32,202 nt of DNA from Parcubacteria bacterium OLB19. Lineage in GTDB: Bacteria; Patescibacteriota; Minisyncoccia; Phycocordibacterales; UBA918. The notes below the pieces were generated by a model. It ran no database searches and was not told the origin of the DNA. It was given only the letters and a program-made list of their open reading frames with translations. Positions 15,606 through 23,413 of this stretch are shown piece after piece (within the stretch, counting starts at the first letter, position 1; the number at the start of each line of letters is the position of its first letter). The stretch is taken from assembly GCA_001567365.1 (NCBI GenBank), contig JZEL01000022.1, forward strand, positions 1-32,202, read 5' to 3'. A program made the position numbers and the translations under genes.

Positions 15606-15634
15606 ATCCCAGATTGTTAATTCTTTTTCTCTGG

Positions 15635-15663
15635 TTGCCGATTGTTCATAAATACCGTATAGT
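15635..15663 (+). promoter_or_regulatory. Promoter of fusA
   Basis: TTGCCG (15635-15640), 17-nt spacer and TATAGT (15658-15663). The predicted leader is ~118 nt. Early in it, AAGCC/GGCTT (15673-15677 with 15684-15688) plus a T-run forms a small attenuator-like hairpin. TTTAAGTAG (15768-15776) lies near the start codon. Confidence 0.6.
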
Positions 15664-15787
15664 ATCGGCGTTAAGCCAATTTCGGCTTTTTCTTTTCTCC
15701 GAGGTCACATTTGTGTCCATTTGGTATGAAAGGGAGTATCACATTATTCAATACATATATTAAGTAATTTAAGTAGAAGATAAATTT

Positions 15788-17956
15788 ATGGCTAGAAAAT
15801 TTCCAGTAGACCGCATGCGTAACTTCGGTATTGTTGCGCACGTAGACGCGGGTAAGACCACGACCTCAGAGCGTGTGCTTTTCTATACCGGTATGACTCA
15901 CAAACTTGGTGAGGTGCACGATGGTGCGACTGTTACTGACTGGATGGAGCAGGAAAGAGAGCGAGGTATTACCATTACCGCAGCGGCGATTTCTTGTAAT
16001 TGGTCTAAGACTGAAGTGGCTGACCGCAAGGATGAATCACAAATGTACACTTTCAACGTTATTGATACTCCAGGACACATTGACTTTACGGCTGAGGTAA
16101 AGCGTTCAATGCGTGTACTTGATGGTGCGGTGGTAGTGTTCGACTCTGTAGCTGGTGTGGAACCACAATCAGAAACCAACTGGGGTTATGCTGATGAAGC
16201 GAAGGTTCCACGTATTTGTTATATCAACAAGATGGACCGAATGGGTGCTAGTTTTGAAAAGTCATACAAGTCGATTCAAGACCGTCTTTCAAAGAAGGCT
16301 GTTCGTTTGCAACTGCCATGGGGGTTTGAGAGTGATTTCAAAGGGGTGGTTGATTTGATGAAGATGAAGGCTTTTACCTTTGAAGGTGAAATGGGTACTA
16401 AGGTAGTAGAGCACGAAATTCCTGAGGAATTAAAGGCTGATGCCGAGATGTATCGAGCTGAATTGGTAGAAAGAATTGTTGAACATGATGATACTCTCAT
16501 GGAAGCTTTCTTGGCCGGTGAAGAGCCATCATTCGCTGATCTACAGAAGACTCTTCGCAAGGCAGTGATTGCCAATGAAATCTTCCCAGTTTTCACTGGT
16601 TCTTCTCTAAAGAACGTAGGTGTACAGTTGGTACTTGATGGTGTGGTTGATTATTTGCCTTCACCACTAGATTTGCCACCAGTTAAGGGTATTAATCCTA
16701 AGGATGATAGTGAAATAGAAAGAAAGCCTGAGGACGCTGAACCATTCTGTGCTCTAGCTTTCAAATTGCAAACTGATCCATTCGTAGGACAACTTACTTT
16801 CTTCCGTGTTTATTCTGGTACGGTAAAGGCTGGTAGTTATATCTACAATGCTACAACCGGAGAAAAGGAACGCCTTGGCCGTATTGTCCGTCTCCAGGCT
16901 GATAAGCGAACAGAAATTGAAGAAGTTTATGCTGGTGAAATTGCTGCTGGGGTAGGTTTGAAAGAAGTAAAGACCTCACACACTCTTTGTGACGAAGCTA
17001 ATCCGATTATTCTTGAACAGATTACTTTCCCAGAGCCAGTGGTAGCGATGCGCGTAGAACCAAAAACTAAGAACGATCAAGAGAAGATGGGAACAGCTCT
17101 TAAGAAATTGTCTGATGAAGACCCAACTTTCAAGATTTCAACTGACGAAGAGACTATGGAAACTATTATCGGTGGTATGGGTGAACTTCATCTTGAAATC
17201 ATGATTGACCGTATGAAGCGTGAATTCAACGTAGAAGCTAATGTAGGAGCTCCACAAGTGGCTTATCGTGAAACTATTCAAGGTGAAGCTGAGGCTGAAT
17301 ACAAATACGTTAAGCAGTCAGGTGGTCGTGGTCAATACGGACATGTAAAGATCCGTATTCGACCAATGAAGGCACTGGCTGAAGGTGAGACTGTACCAAA
17401 GAACGTGACTCGTGAAGATCATTATGAATTCATTAACAGTATTAAGGGAGGTGTAATTCCAAATGAGTACATTCCAGCAGTTATGAAGGGATGTAAAGAG
17501 GCGATGGCGAGAGGATTTGTGGCTGGATACAAGATGGAAGACATCTCAGTAGAATTGTTTGATGGTAGCTATCACGATGTTGACTCGTCTGAAATCGCTT
17601 TCAAATTAGCAGCTATTCACGCCTTTAAGGCAGCAGCTTCTAAGGCGGGTGCTGTGCTTCTTGAACCGATTATGAAGGTGGAAGTACGTACTCCAGAACA
17701 GTTCATGGGTGACGTAAACGGAAATATTTCAAGTAAGCGTGGTCAAGTAGAAGGAATGAGTGAAATTGGTGATAAGAAAGTTATTACGGCTAAGGTTCCA
17801 CTATCTGAAATGTTTGGTTATACCAATACTTTGCGCTCAATGACACAAGGTCGCGCTTCAATGATGATGGAATTTGATCATTACGAAGTTGTGCCAGCTA
17901 ATGTGGCTAATGAAATCAAGAAGACTCGTGGTGTAAAGGATATTGATGAGGAGTAG
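15788..17956 (+). CDS. fusA: Elongation factor G
   Basis: Ribosomal translocase GTPase of 722 residues, slightly longer than the usual ~700. G1 AHVDAGKTT (17-25), switch [10 protein letters not shown] (59-67), G3 DTPGH (93-97), G4 NKMD (147-150). Domain II follows ([26 protein letters not shown]), domain IV carries the [11 protein letters not shown] block, and domain V ends with the HYEVVP region. Full length and in frame. No Shine-Dalgarno. It stands alone here instead of following rpsG; a membrane-protein island precedes it and a pilin pair separates it from tuf. Confidence 0.98.
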   Translation: MARKFPVDRMRNFGIVAHVDAGKTTTSERVLFYTGMTHKLGEVHDGATVTDWMEQERERGITITAAAISCNWSKTEVADRKDESQMYTFNVIDTPGHIDFTAEVKRSMRVLDGAVVVFDSVAGVEPQSETNWGYADEAKVPRICYINKMDRMGASFEKSYKSIQDRLSKKAVRLQLPWGFESDFKGVVDLMKMKAFTFEGEMGTKVVEHEIPEELKADAEMYRAELVERIVEHDDTLMEAFLAGEEPSFADLQKTLRKAVIANEIFPVFTGSSLKNVGVQLVLDGVVDYLPSPLDLPPVKGINPKDDSEIERKPEDAEPFCALAFKLQTDPFVGQLTFFRVYSGTVKAGSYIYNATTGEKERLGRIVRLQADKRTEIEEVYAGEIAAGVGLKEVKTSHTLCDEANPIILEQITFPEPVVAMRVEPKTKNDQEKMGTALKKLSDEDPTFKISTDEETMETIIGGMGELHLEIMIDRMKREFNVEANVGAPQVAYRETIQGEAEAEYKYVKQSGGRGQYGHVKIRIRPMKALAEGETVPKNVTREDHYEFINSIKGGVIPNEYIPAVMKGCKEAMARGFVAGYKMEDISVELFDGSYHDVDSSEIAFKLAAIHAFKAAASKAGAVLLEPIMKVEVRTPEQFMGDVNGNISSKRGQVEGMSEIGDKKVITAKVPLSEMFGYTNTLRSMTQGRASMMMEFDHYEVVPANVANEIKKTRGVKDIDEE

Positions 17957-17974
17957 AAATTTCTCAGAGATTAA

Positions 17975-18012
17975 AAACAAAAGCGCGACCCCGTAGGGTC
18001 GCGCTTTTGTTT
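17975..18012. terminator. Terminator after fusA
   Basis: The 17-bp stem AAACAAAAGCGCGACCC with its complement around CGTA, ending in TTTTGTTT. It also serves the convergent pilin gene. Confidence 0.9.
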
Positions 18013-18036
18013 AAAATTCTTGTATATTTTAAAAAA

Positions 18037-18542
18037 TTATTCAGGACAATTTACGCAATAACCTGGATGATTAATTGGTTTGCTAAGGTGTGATCTACAA
18101 GCTCCTTCAATACAGTAGTAAACTGCACTATTTATATCAAAATCTGAAGCCCACTCTTTTTCTGGGAATCTACATTGACTAGGTGCTCCAATGGGGCAAA
18201 AACGAGCACTAATTTGCAAAATTCTTTTGTTTGGATCATCTGGATCAGTCCAATAGTCCCAATCATAAACACTACCTGGCCAGCTAGAATCTGGCCATAT
18301 GCCTGGACCTAGGAATTCCTCTAATCCGGGTGGTATATCTCTATTTGTGTCTGCCGGAAAATCACCATAACGTTCCTTATATAATATCAAGGCTTGGTGT
18401 ATTGAATTAAATTCTTGTTGTGCCCTCACTAAATAAGCATCTTCACGGACAGTTTGAAAAACTGGAAAAATAAGCTTTGCTAGTATGGCAATAATACTTA
18501 TACTTATGAGTAATTCTATCAAGGTAAAGCCTTTTTGTTCAT
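18037..18542 (-). CDS. Type IV pilin-like (pseudopilin) protein with broken start region
   Basis: Prepilin of a type IV pilus or competence-pilus system. As read, the open frame starts at an internal TTG (18522) within the hydrophobic helix. The true start is likely the ATG at 18542-18540: adding one A to the A5 run (18532-18536 on the plus strand) gives MNKKGFTLIELLISISII, the canonical prepilin N-terminus with cleavage after G and conserved E5. The restored length is 168 aa. The C-terminal domain holds several Cys (CPIGAPSQC, CIEGAC, CVNCPE), probably disulfide pairs. It sits six bases after a small membrane-protein gene, so the two likely form an operon. Confidence 0.85.
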
Positions 18543-18548
18543 TCGGTA

Positions 18549-18764
18549 TTATTGGTTTAGCAAAAAATTTTTACCTTTTTTAAATCTAGCAAATAAAAGT
18601 ATTAACAATAGTAAGCTATAACTTATATGCAAATTATTTAAGAGAAAAAAACCAAACGAACCAGTTTCAAAAGTAATTATACCTCTAATAAATAAAGCTG
18701 TTACAATAGCGTAAGTGGTTGTTATTAGCCAACCAAACAAGGTAATATAATACCAACCGTTCAT
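18549..18764 (-). CDS. Small two-helix membrane protein upstream of the pilin
   Basis: 71 residues with two hydrophobic segments (~5-30 and ~36-60) and a basic C-terminus (RFKKGKNFLLNQ). The family is not recognised. The first gene of a likely two-gene minus-strand operon with the pilin; the spacing of six bases supports coupling. It might be a minor pilus-assembly component or just a neighbour. The intergenic sequence towards tuf holds the tuf promoter and leader in the opposite direction. Confidence 0.6.
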   Translation of the reverse strand: MNGWYYITLFGWLITTTYAIVTALFIRGIITFETGSFGFFLLNNLHISYSLLLLILLFARFKKGKNFLLNQ

Positions 18765-18808
18765 GGATGGATTATAACATTATAATCAAAGCATTGTCTT
18801 AAGTAGTG

Positions 18809-18836
18809 TTGCAAAACTCTAACAATCTGGTACTAT
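18809..18836 (+). promoter_or_regulatory. Promoter of the tuf leader (TTGCAA class)
   Basis: TTGCAA (18809-18814), 16-nt spacer and TACTAT (18831-18836). The predicted start is near 18842, just before the structured leader. Confidence 0.7.
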
Positions 18837-18841
18837 TGCCG

Positions 18842-19013
18842 GACCGCACACAGCTTTAGTCTGTGGGTGGAGCGAACATAGTATTGCTCTTTCACACGCT
18901 TCCTGTGTCCATTCTAAGCGCGATTGTTCTCGCGCCGCCTAGAATGAACGCCGGAGCACAGCTTTTTAAGCGTCTGTGTGCGGATTTATAACAATAATTT
19001 ATCTTTCATTTAT
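18842..19013 (+). ncRNA. Structured 5' leader of tuf, candidate cis-regulatory RNA
   Basis: The closing stem CCGCACACAG (18844-18853) pairs exactly with CTGTGTGCGG (18974-18983). Inside are a 7-bp stem CATTCTA/TAGAATG (18910-18916 with 18940-18946) enclosing GCGCGA/TCGCGC (18918-18923 with 18930-18935), and a GAGC/GCTC helix near 18870-18890. GCACAG (18956-18961) can compete for the same 3' strand as the closing stem, giving a possible switch. The known family is not identified. Confidence 0.65.
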
Positions 19014-20207
19014 ATGGCAGGTTCATTTGATCGTTCAAAGCCGCACATCAACGTAGGTACTATTGGTCACGTAGACCATGGTAAAACTACTTTGACAGCT
19101 GCAATTCTTAATACTTTGCACCAAAGAGGTAATGGCTACAGTGCCGCTACTAAAGGTGTAGACGAAATTGACAAGGCTCCAGAAGAAAAAGCTCGAGGTA
19201 TTACTATTTCTCTCTCACACTCTGAGTACGAAACTCCAAATCGTCACTACGCTCACATTGATGCGCCAGGACACGCTGACTACATTAAAAACATGATTAC
19301 TGGTGCTGCCCAGATGGACGGTGCTGTGCTTGTAGTAGCTGCTACTGATGGTGCTATGCCACAAACTCGTGAACACGTTCTTCTTGCAAAGCAAGTGGGT
19401 GTGCCACGTATCATTGTTTTCCTAAACAAGTGTGACATGGTAGATGATGAAGAAATGATCATGCTTGTAGAAGAGGAATTGCGTGAACTTCTAACCAAGA
19501 ATGGTTTTGATGGCGCTAACGCTCCAATTATCAAGGGTTCAGGCCTACAAGCTCTTAATGATCCTATGGGAACATGGGGAGACAAGATTATCGAATTGGC
19601 TGATGCTATGGACTCTTACTTCCCAACACCAGTTCGTGATCTAGACAAGCCATTCCTAATGCCAATTGAAGACATTTTCTCAATTGAAGGTCGTGGTACT
19701 GTAGTAACTGGTCGTGTAGAACGTGGTGCTGTAAAGGTAGGTGAAGAAGTAGAAATTGTTGGTATCAAGGATACAGCTGTAACAACTGTTACTGGTGTTG
19801 AAATGTTCAACAAGTCACTTGATGCTGCACAGGCTGGTGACAATGCTGGTATTCTTCTACGTGGTACTAAGAAGGAAGATGTACACCGTGGTCAAGTATT
19901 GGCTAAGAAGGGTTCTGTTACTCCACACACTGAATTTGAAGCTGAAGTATACGTACTTTCAAAGGATGAAGGTGGTCGTCACACTCCTTTCTTCTCAGGT
20001 TACAAGCCACAATTCTATATCCGTACAACAGACGTTACTGGTGAAGTAACTCTAGCTGATGGTGTAGAAATGGTTATGCCAGGAGATACTGCAAAGTTCA
20101 AAGTTAAGCTAGTAGCTCCAGTTGCACTTGAGGATCAACAAAACTTCGCGATTCGTGAAGGTGGTAGAACTGTAGGTGCGGGTGTGGTAACTAAGATCGT
20201 TGCTTAA
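19014..20207 (+). CDS. tuf: Elongation factor Tu
   Basis: Delivers aminoacyl-tRNA to the ribosome. 397 residues from ATG 19014 ([16 protein letters not shown]); an upstream reading to 18978 would enter the structured leader and add 12 non-family residues. G1 GHVDHGKTT (18-26), switch [16 protein letters not shown]3 DAPGH (83-87), G4 NKCD (138-141), and the C-terminal [13 protein letters not shown]. The common DCPGH cysteine is alanine here, and GPMPQT reads GAMPQT. Full length and in frame. It is followed 35 bases later by rpsJ, keeping the ancestral tuf-rpsJ order. Confidence 0.98.
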   Translation: MAGSFDRSKPHINVGTIGHVDHGKTTLTAAILNTLHQRGNGYSAATKGVDEIDKAPEEKARGITISLSHSEYETPNRHYAHIDAPGHADYIKNMITGAAQMDGAVLVVAATDGAMPQTREHVLLAKQVGVPRIIVFLNKCDMVDDEEMIMLVEEELRELLTKNGFDGANAPIIKGSGLQALNDPMGTWGDKIIELADAMDSYFPTPVRDLDKPFLMPIEDIFSIEGRGTVVTGRVERGAVKVGEEVEIVGIKDTAVTTVTGVEMFNKSLDAAQAGDNAGILLRGTKKEDVHRGQVLAKKGSVTPHTEFEAEVYVLSKDEGGRHTPFFSGYKPQFYIRTTDVTGEVTLADGVEMVMPGDTAKFKVKLVAPVALEDQQNFAIREGGRTVGAGVVTKIVA

Positions 20208-20242
20208 TCCAATTTTAGAGTTAAATTTAAAGTAAAAGCACT

Positions 20243-20597
20243 ATGGCAACAGATACTACAAAGAAAGACGTAAAACCTACTGCTGGTGAAATCAATAAAC
20301 TACGCATTAGGATCCGCGCTTACGAAAACAAGATCCTTGATGCAAGCACTAAGCAGATAATCGATACTGCTCTAAGGTTTGACGCAAAGGTGGTCGGCCC
20401 AATTCCATTACCAACTGAGATTAAGAAATATACAGTCAATCGTTCTACTTTCGTGTATAAAGACGCGCGAGAACAATTTGAGATGCGCATGCATAAGCGA
20501 GTGATTGATATTCTAAATCCTAGTCCAAAAAGTGGTAGAGGCTCTAACTAACCTTTCTCTACCTTCAGGAGTGAATATTGATGTGAAGATGATGTAG
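20243..20597 (+). CDS. rpsJ: Ribosomal protein uS10, frame broken near the 3' end
   Basis: S10 of the 30S head, also a NusB partner in antitermination in other bacteria. Matches: NKLRIRIRAYENKILDAS, KVVGPIPLPTEIKKYTV, and the YKDAREQFEMRMHKRVIDI block. As read, the frame ends at 20551 with KSGRGSN, losing the last conserved strand. Removing one A from A5 (20527-20531) gives PKVVEALTNLSLPSGVNID and then VKMM, stopping at TAG 20595-20597 (117 aa), a standard S10 C-terminus. The terminator begins just after the restored stop. Because S10 is essential, this break is either a sequence error or is bypassed during expression. It begins a disrupted S10 operon. Confidence 0.93.
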
Positions 20598-20609
20598 TAG
20601 TGTTTGCCA

Positions 20610-20651
20610 AAATAAAGACAAAAACAATCGCCCGTACGGGCGATTGTTTTT
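20610..20651. terminator. Terminator after rpsJ, first copy of a 42-bp direct repeat
   Basis: The palindrome AAAAACAATCGCCCGTAC and its complement (20620-20651) is preceded by AAATAAAGAC. Bases 20610-20651 recur exactly at 22726-22767. It also lies at the stop of the convergent TrmB-like gene. Confidence 0.9.
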
Positions 20652-21208
20652 TAATATTTTTCCCAAAGTAACTCAAATAAGATTTGTTGCATTTTAACAA
20701 TACTTTTATTTTCAATCACCAAGGTAATATGAGGTTCAATAATCTGGTTAACAATGAGTTTTTTGTCAGTGACAATGAAATTTATATCAAGCTTTACTTC
20801 CGATGGAAGAATATGTATTTTTTCACCAAAATTTAGCTCGTACTTTTTATACTCTAAAGCCAAAGGAGAATAGGTTAATAGCATTTTAGCATTAAGATTT
20901 ATACGAATTCTCTTCCTAATGAAATCTTTAAAGAATTCAATGTCTGATGTGTTGTATCGTTCCGGGTCTCCAATTACATAGTAATTATCGCCATTTTTTA
21001 GCTCAGATAGCAATTCACGATATACATTACGTAATCCGTCAATTGTATCGTGATACTTAATCATGGACTGATTACCTTCTAGGTTATAGAGTGCTTTAAA
21101 TTCAGGAAACAGTTCTTTAAACTCCCTGTTTCTTTCCTCTAGTATGTTTTCCAAACGATCTGGATTTTCTGCTACAAAAAATTTTTTTAAGTCCAACCTC
21201 TTTTTCAA
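20651..21208 (-). CDS. C-terminal effector part of a TrmB-like regulator (frame-broken)
   Basis: Continuation of the regulator whose DNA-binding part is at 21117-21395; the ATG at 21208 is not the natural start. After the break the family-like sequence runs LKKFFVAENPDRLENILEER, then helices and a mixed domain with NGDNYYVIGDPERYNTSD and FKDFIRKRIRINLNAK, matching the phospholipase-D-like sensor domain common in TrmB-family proteins. Its ligand cannot be read. With one A removed from the coding-strand A7 run (21182-21188 on the plus strand) the two parts form a single 247-residue protein. It is divergent from the codB-like gene, which it may regulate. Confidence 0.75.
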   Translation of the reverse strand: MKKRLDLKKFFVAENPDRLENILEERNREFKELFPEFKALYNLEGNQSMIKYHDTIDGLRNVYRELLSELKNGDNYYVIGDPERYNTSDIEFFKDFIRKRIRINLNAKMLLTYSPLALEYKKYELNFGEKIHILPSEVKLDINFIVTDKKLIVNQIIEPHITLVIENKSIVKMQQILFELLWEKY

Positions 21209-21395
21209 AAATTAATCCTTTTCGGTGTAAGGATTCTACTATTGGATAAATAGTAGTACGTTTAACATTAGATATTCTAGATAATTGCGCCACTTTGGCT
21301 GGTCCGAGTTGTAGGGAAGCAAGATATACACGAGACTCATTATCTGTGAGTCCAATTTTATTTAAAATAACCAATAATTTTTCAAAATTTTTCAT
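21117..21395 (-). CDS. N-terminal HTH part of a TrmB-like transcriptional regulator (frame-broken)
   Basis: Winged helix-turn-helix domain typical of TrmB regulators: GLTDNESRVYLASLQLGPAK, then VAQLSRISNVKRTTIYPIVE and SLHRKGLIFEKEVGLKK. The last ~20 residues as read (FCSRKSRSFGKH and on) are a frame-shifted tail. Correct reading resumes in the neighbouring frame at the A7 run. It starts at ATG 21395 on the minus strand, facing the codB-like gene across a ~125-base AT-rich gap that should hold the operator and both promoters. TrmB-type proteins often sense sugars or metabolites and control an adjacent transporter gene. Confidence 0.8.
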   Translation of the reverse strand: MKNFEKLLVILNKIGLTDNESRVYLASLQLGPAKVAQLSRISNVKRTTIYPIVESLHRKGLIFEKEVGLKKIFCSRKSRSFGKHTRGKKQGV

Positions 21396-21519
21396 CTTTT
21401 ATAAGAATGTCATTTTATTTGACAAAAATATACATTATTAAACATGGTATAAATACGTATTTATACCAAAATGCTAACATAAATGACAAAATAAACAATC
21501 TTGTTTATGTTTGTGTCAT

Positions 21520-22727
21520 ATGAGATATACAGATTTAGATTTTCCTTATTCTCCAGTCCCTGTCGCATACAAAAAAGTTTTATAGAAGTATTTTTTGTTT
21601 GGGTTGGTTATGTAATGGTGGTTGGTGTTATGGTGGTTGGCGGTGGGCTGGCTACTCAGGCTACTCTTGAGGATATTTTATTCGGGATTATGTTAGGAAA
21701 CTGTTTACTTGGTGTATTTGCTTTATTTTCTGGTTATATAGGAGCACATTCTAATAGAACATTTTACCAATTAATCGAGGGTGTTTTTTCAGGCTGGTCA
21801 GCACGAATTATTGGACTTTATGTACCAATCATTTTGATTTGTTGGTATGCAATTGAATCTTCTATTCTCGGTGGTTTTATTGGTAAATTATTTGGTTTTC
21901 AGGAATTGGGTCAAAGTTTAACTATGGTTGCGGTTGCTTTGTTGATTGGAGGTTCTGTGTATGTTGGTTTTCGTGCTTTGAAAAATCTAAGTTTGTTTTT
22001 TGTGCCCATTATCTTTGTTTTGGCTGTCTATGCTACTTTTAGTATAGGAGTATCTTCAGTTGATTTACAGATATCAAATGTTAGTCATGATGGTGTTAGT
22101 TATGTGGCTAGTATAGTACTTGGTACTTGGATTATGGGTGTGTTGACAAATTTACCGGATGTAACTCGTTTCAGTAGAAGTACAACTTCGGGGGCGATGG
22201 CTGGGTTTGTGGGTATTTTGATTGGAAATTCATTTAATTTACTAATAGGCGTTTTTACATGGTATTTTACTAGACAATCTGATCCGTCTGAGATCCTAAT
22301 GTCATTAGGTTTTTTATCCCTCGCTTTACTTTTTGCTGTCTCCAATATTTGGACTACTAATGATAGTAATATGTATTCGGCAACTCTTAACTTGGCTCGT
22401 GTACTTTCAATTAGTAGAAGACAAGCGGTCGTGCTAGGTGTTTTGGTTGGAGCTATTGGTTCTTTCTTTAATCCAGCACAACTTAGTTTTATTTTTGATT
22501 TTGTGCTTGCTATGGGAATAACTGCTCCTGCACTTGGTGGGGTAGTTCTTGGAGGATATGTAATGAAAGAAATGTTTGGTCATAATTATATAAATGTTGT
22601 AGGTGCGTGGTCAGGATTGCTTATTGGCTGTAGTGTGGCTTATGTGTATGTTGGTATAGTGGGTGTTGTGTTCAGTTTTCTTATTGCTTGGTTAATGATG
22701 GCTGTGGTATCTAGGATTACTTCTTAA
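21520..22727 (+). CDS. CodB-like NCS1-family permease, frame broken near the 5' end
   Basis: Polytopic permease of the cytosine/purine/allantoin family (about 11-12 helices; 402 aa when repaired). As read, the long frame begins at a TTG (21501) with an atypical N-terminus. A second frame starts at ATG 21520 with MRYTDLDFPYSPVPVAYKK, a typical CodB-type start. Adding one A to the A6 run at 21571-21576 joins it to SFIEVFFVWVGYVMVVG. Conserved parts include GGGLATQATLEDI, the NLPDVTRFSR block and IWTTNDSNMYSATLNLAR. It probably imports a nucleobase, fitting a CPR salvage lifestyle. Likely controlled by the divergent TrmB-like regulator. Confidence 0.82.
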
Positions 22728-22777
22728 ATAAAGACAAAAACAATCGCCCGTACGGGCGATTGTTTTTGTCTTTGTTT
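22726..22777. terminator. Terminator after the codB-like gene, second copy of the 42-bp repeat
   Basis: A nearly perfect 26-bp stem centred on CGCCCGTACGGGCG. Its first 42 bases (22726-22767) equal 20610-20651; the 3' arm then differs (GTCTTTGTTT), which makes this copy the longer hairpin. Confidence 0.9.
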
Positions 22778-22816
22778 AAGATATATTATCTCGAAAGGTT
22801 CTTTTTGAGGAATAGT

Positions 22817-22996
22817 ATGAAATATACAACTTGTAATGCTTGTGTTATTTGTGGTCAGTTTACGGATTTAACTTTTCAAAGCGCTAATTGTTTAGGGTTT
22901 GTTTTGTTTGTCAGAGCTTGTACCATTGAATGCGCGATTTTGGCTTTTGCTGAACAAGAATGTATCTATGTTTTGGATGAGCTAGGTTTTGCTTGA
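22817..22996 (+). CDS. 59-residue Cys-rich microprotein
   Basis: ATG 22817 is preceded by GAGGAA at Shine-Dalgarno distance. An earlier in-frame start (22760) lies within the terminator arm and is rejected. The sequence starts MKYTTCNACVICG (C6, C9, C12), and further Cys occur in SANCLGF, RACTIEC and EQECIY. This suggests a small zinc- or iron-binding fold. The middle is fairly hydrophobic. The family is not recognised. The -35 box of the downstream ncRNA promoter overlaps the TGA stop. The leader between the terminator and the start is short, so its own promoter is unclear. Confidence 0.6.
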   Translation: MKYTTCNACVICGQFTDLTFQSANCLGFVLFVRACTIECAILAFAEQECIYVLDELGFA

Positions 22997-23021
22997 TTTG
23001 ATTTTGTTAAAATGCTATAAT
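22993..23021 (+). promoter_or_regulatory. Promoter of the ncRNA
   Basis: TTGATT (22993-22998), 17-nt spacer and consensus TATAAT (23016-23021) preceded by TGC. The predicted start is near 23029. Confidence 0.75.
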
Positions 23022-23028
23022 CGCCAGC

Positions 23029-23212
23029 GGAACGGAAGAAAGCAATCGCGATTCTTCAGCGTACATCCTGAAGAGGGGGCACGGTAAAAGCTATGTGTTT
23101 TGTAGCGTTCTAGAGCCGAATATGGGTGTTTAAGTTATTTTCGAGTAAGATGTACAACATCTTGCCTAAACCGTTCTATAGGCCAAACACGAATCTGTGT
23201 TTGGCCTTTTTT
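23029..23212 (+). ncRNA. Structured ~185-nt ncRNA of unknown family
   Basis: Bounded by its own promoter and an intrinsic terminator, with no credible ORF. Terminal pairing GAACGG (23030-23035) with CCGTTC (23171-23176). Local hairpins include CTTCAG/CTGAAG (~23055-23075), GCTAT/GTAGC (~23090-23106) and AAGATGT/ACATCTT (~23149-23166). It does not show the SRP, tmRNA, RNase P or 5S signatures that I know. 6S RNA size is similar, but the fold does not look like one long bulged hairpin. Confidence 0.7.
23180..23212 (+). terminator. Terminator of the ncRNA
   Basis: AGGCCAAACAC (23180-23190) pairs perfectly with GTGTTTGGCCT (23197-23207), followed by T6. Confidence 0.95.
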
Positions 23213-23213
23213 C

Positions 23214-23241
23214 TTGCAAAAGCCTTAAAAATCAGTATAAT
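23214..23241 (+). promoter_or_regulatory. Promoter of rplC-rplD-rplW-rplB (TTGCAA class)
   Basis: TTGCAA (23214-23219), 16-nt spacer and TATAAT (23236-23241), directly after the ncRNA terminator. Confidence 0.75.
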
Positions 23242-23247
23242 GCAGGG

Positions 23248-23413
23248 AGCTTTTAAAGACCTACGTACAGGCGATAAGTAATTATCCCTAGACCAATGGG
23301 CACGAACCGCGCTTTTTGCGTGCGGATTTGTACCCGAGTAGGGTGCAAATTTGCGCAAAAAGCGCGGTTTTTGTATCGGTCTTGCAAGCTGATTTATTAG
23401 TTTAGTTCACAAA
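23248..23413 (+). ncRNA. Structured leader of the rplC operon with a terminator-like hairpin
   Basis: AGCTT and AAGACC (23248-23261) pair with GGTCTT and AAGCT (23378-23390), closing a multi-branch fold. One branch is GATAA/TTATC near 23273-23285. Another is the long hairpin AACCGCGCTTTTTGCG (~23305-23320) with CGCAAAAAGCGCGGTT (~23354-23369), capped by TACCC/GGGTG and followed by T5, so it also resembles an intrinsic terminator. It is probably an attenuation or ribosomal-protein-binding leader. Confidence 0.7.

Noticed and set aside
15551-15763. 70-codon open frame before fusA
   Set aside because: It covers a terminator hairpin, the fusA promoter and the leader, has no Shine-Dalgarno and no protein-like composition.
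23029-23212. SRP RNA, tmRNA, RNase P or 5S identity for the ncRNA
   Set aside because: The GGAAG...AAAGCAA stretch recalls the SRP core but lacks the flanking helix-8 pairing; no tag ORF, no RNase P conserved blocks and no 5S fold.
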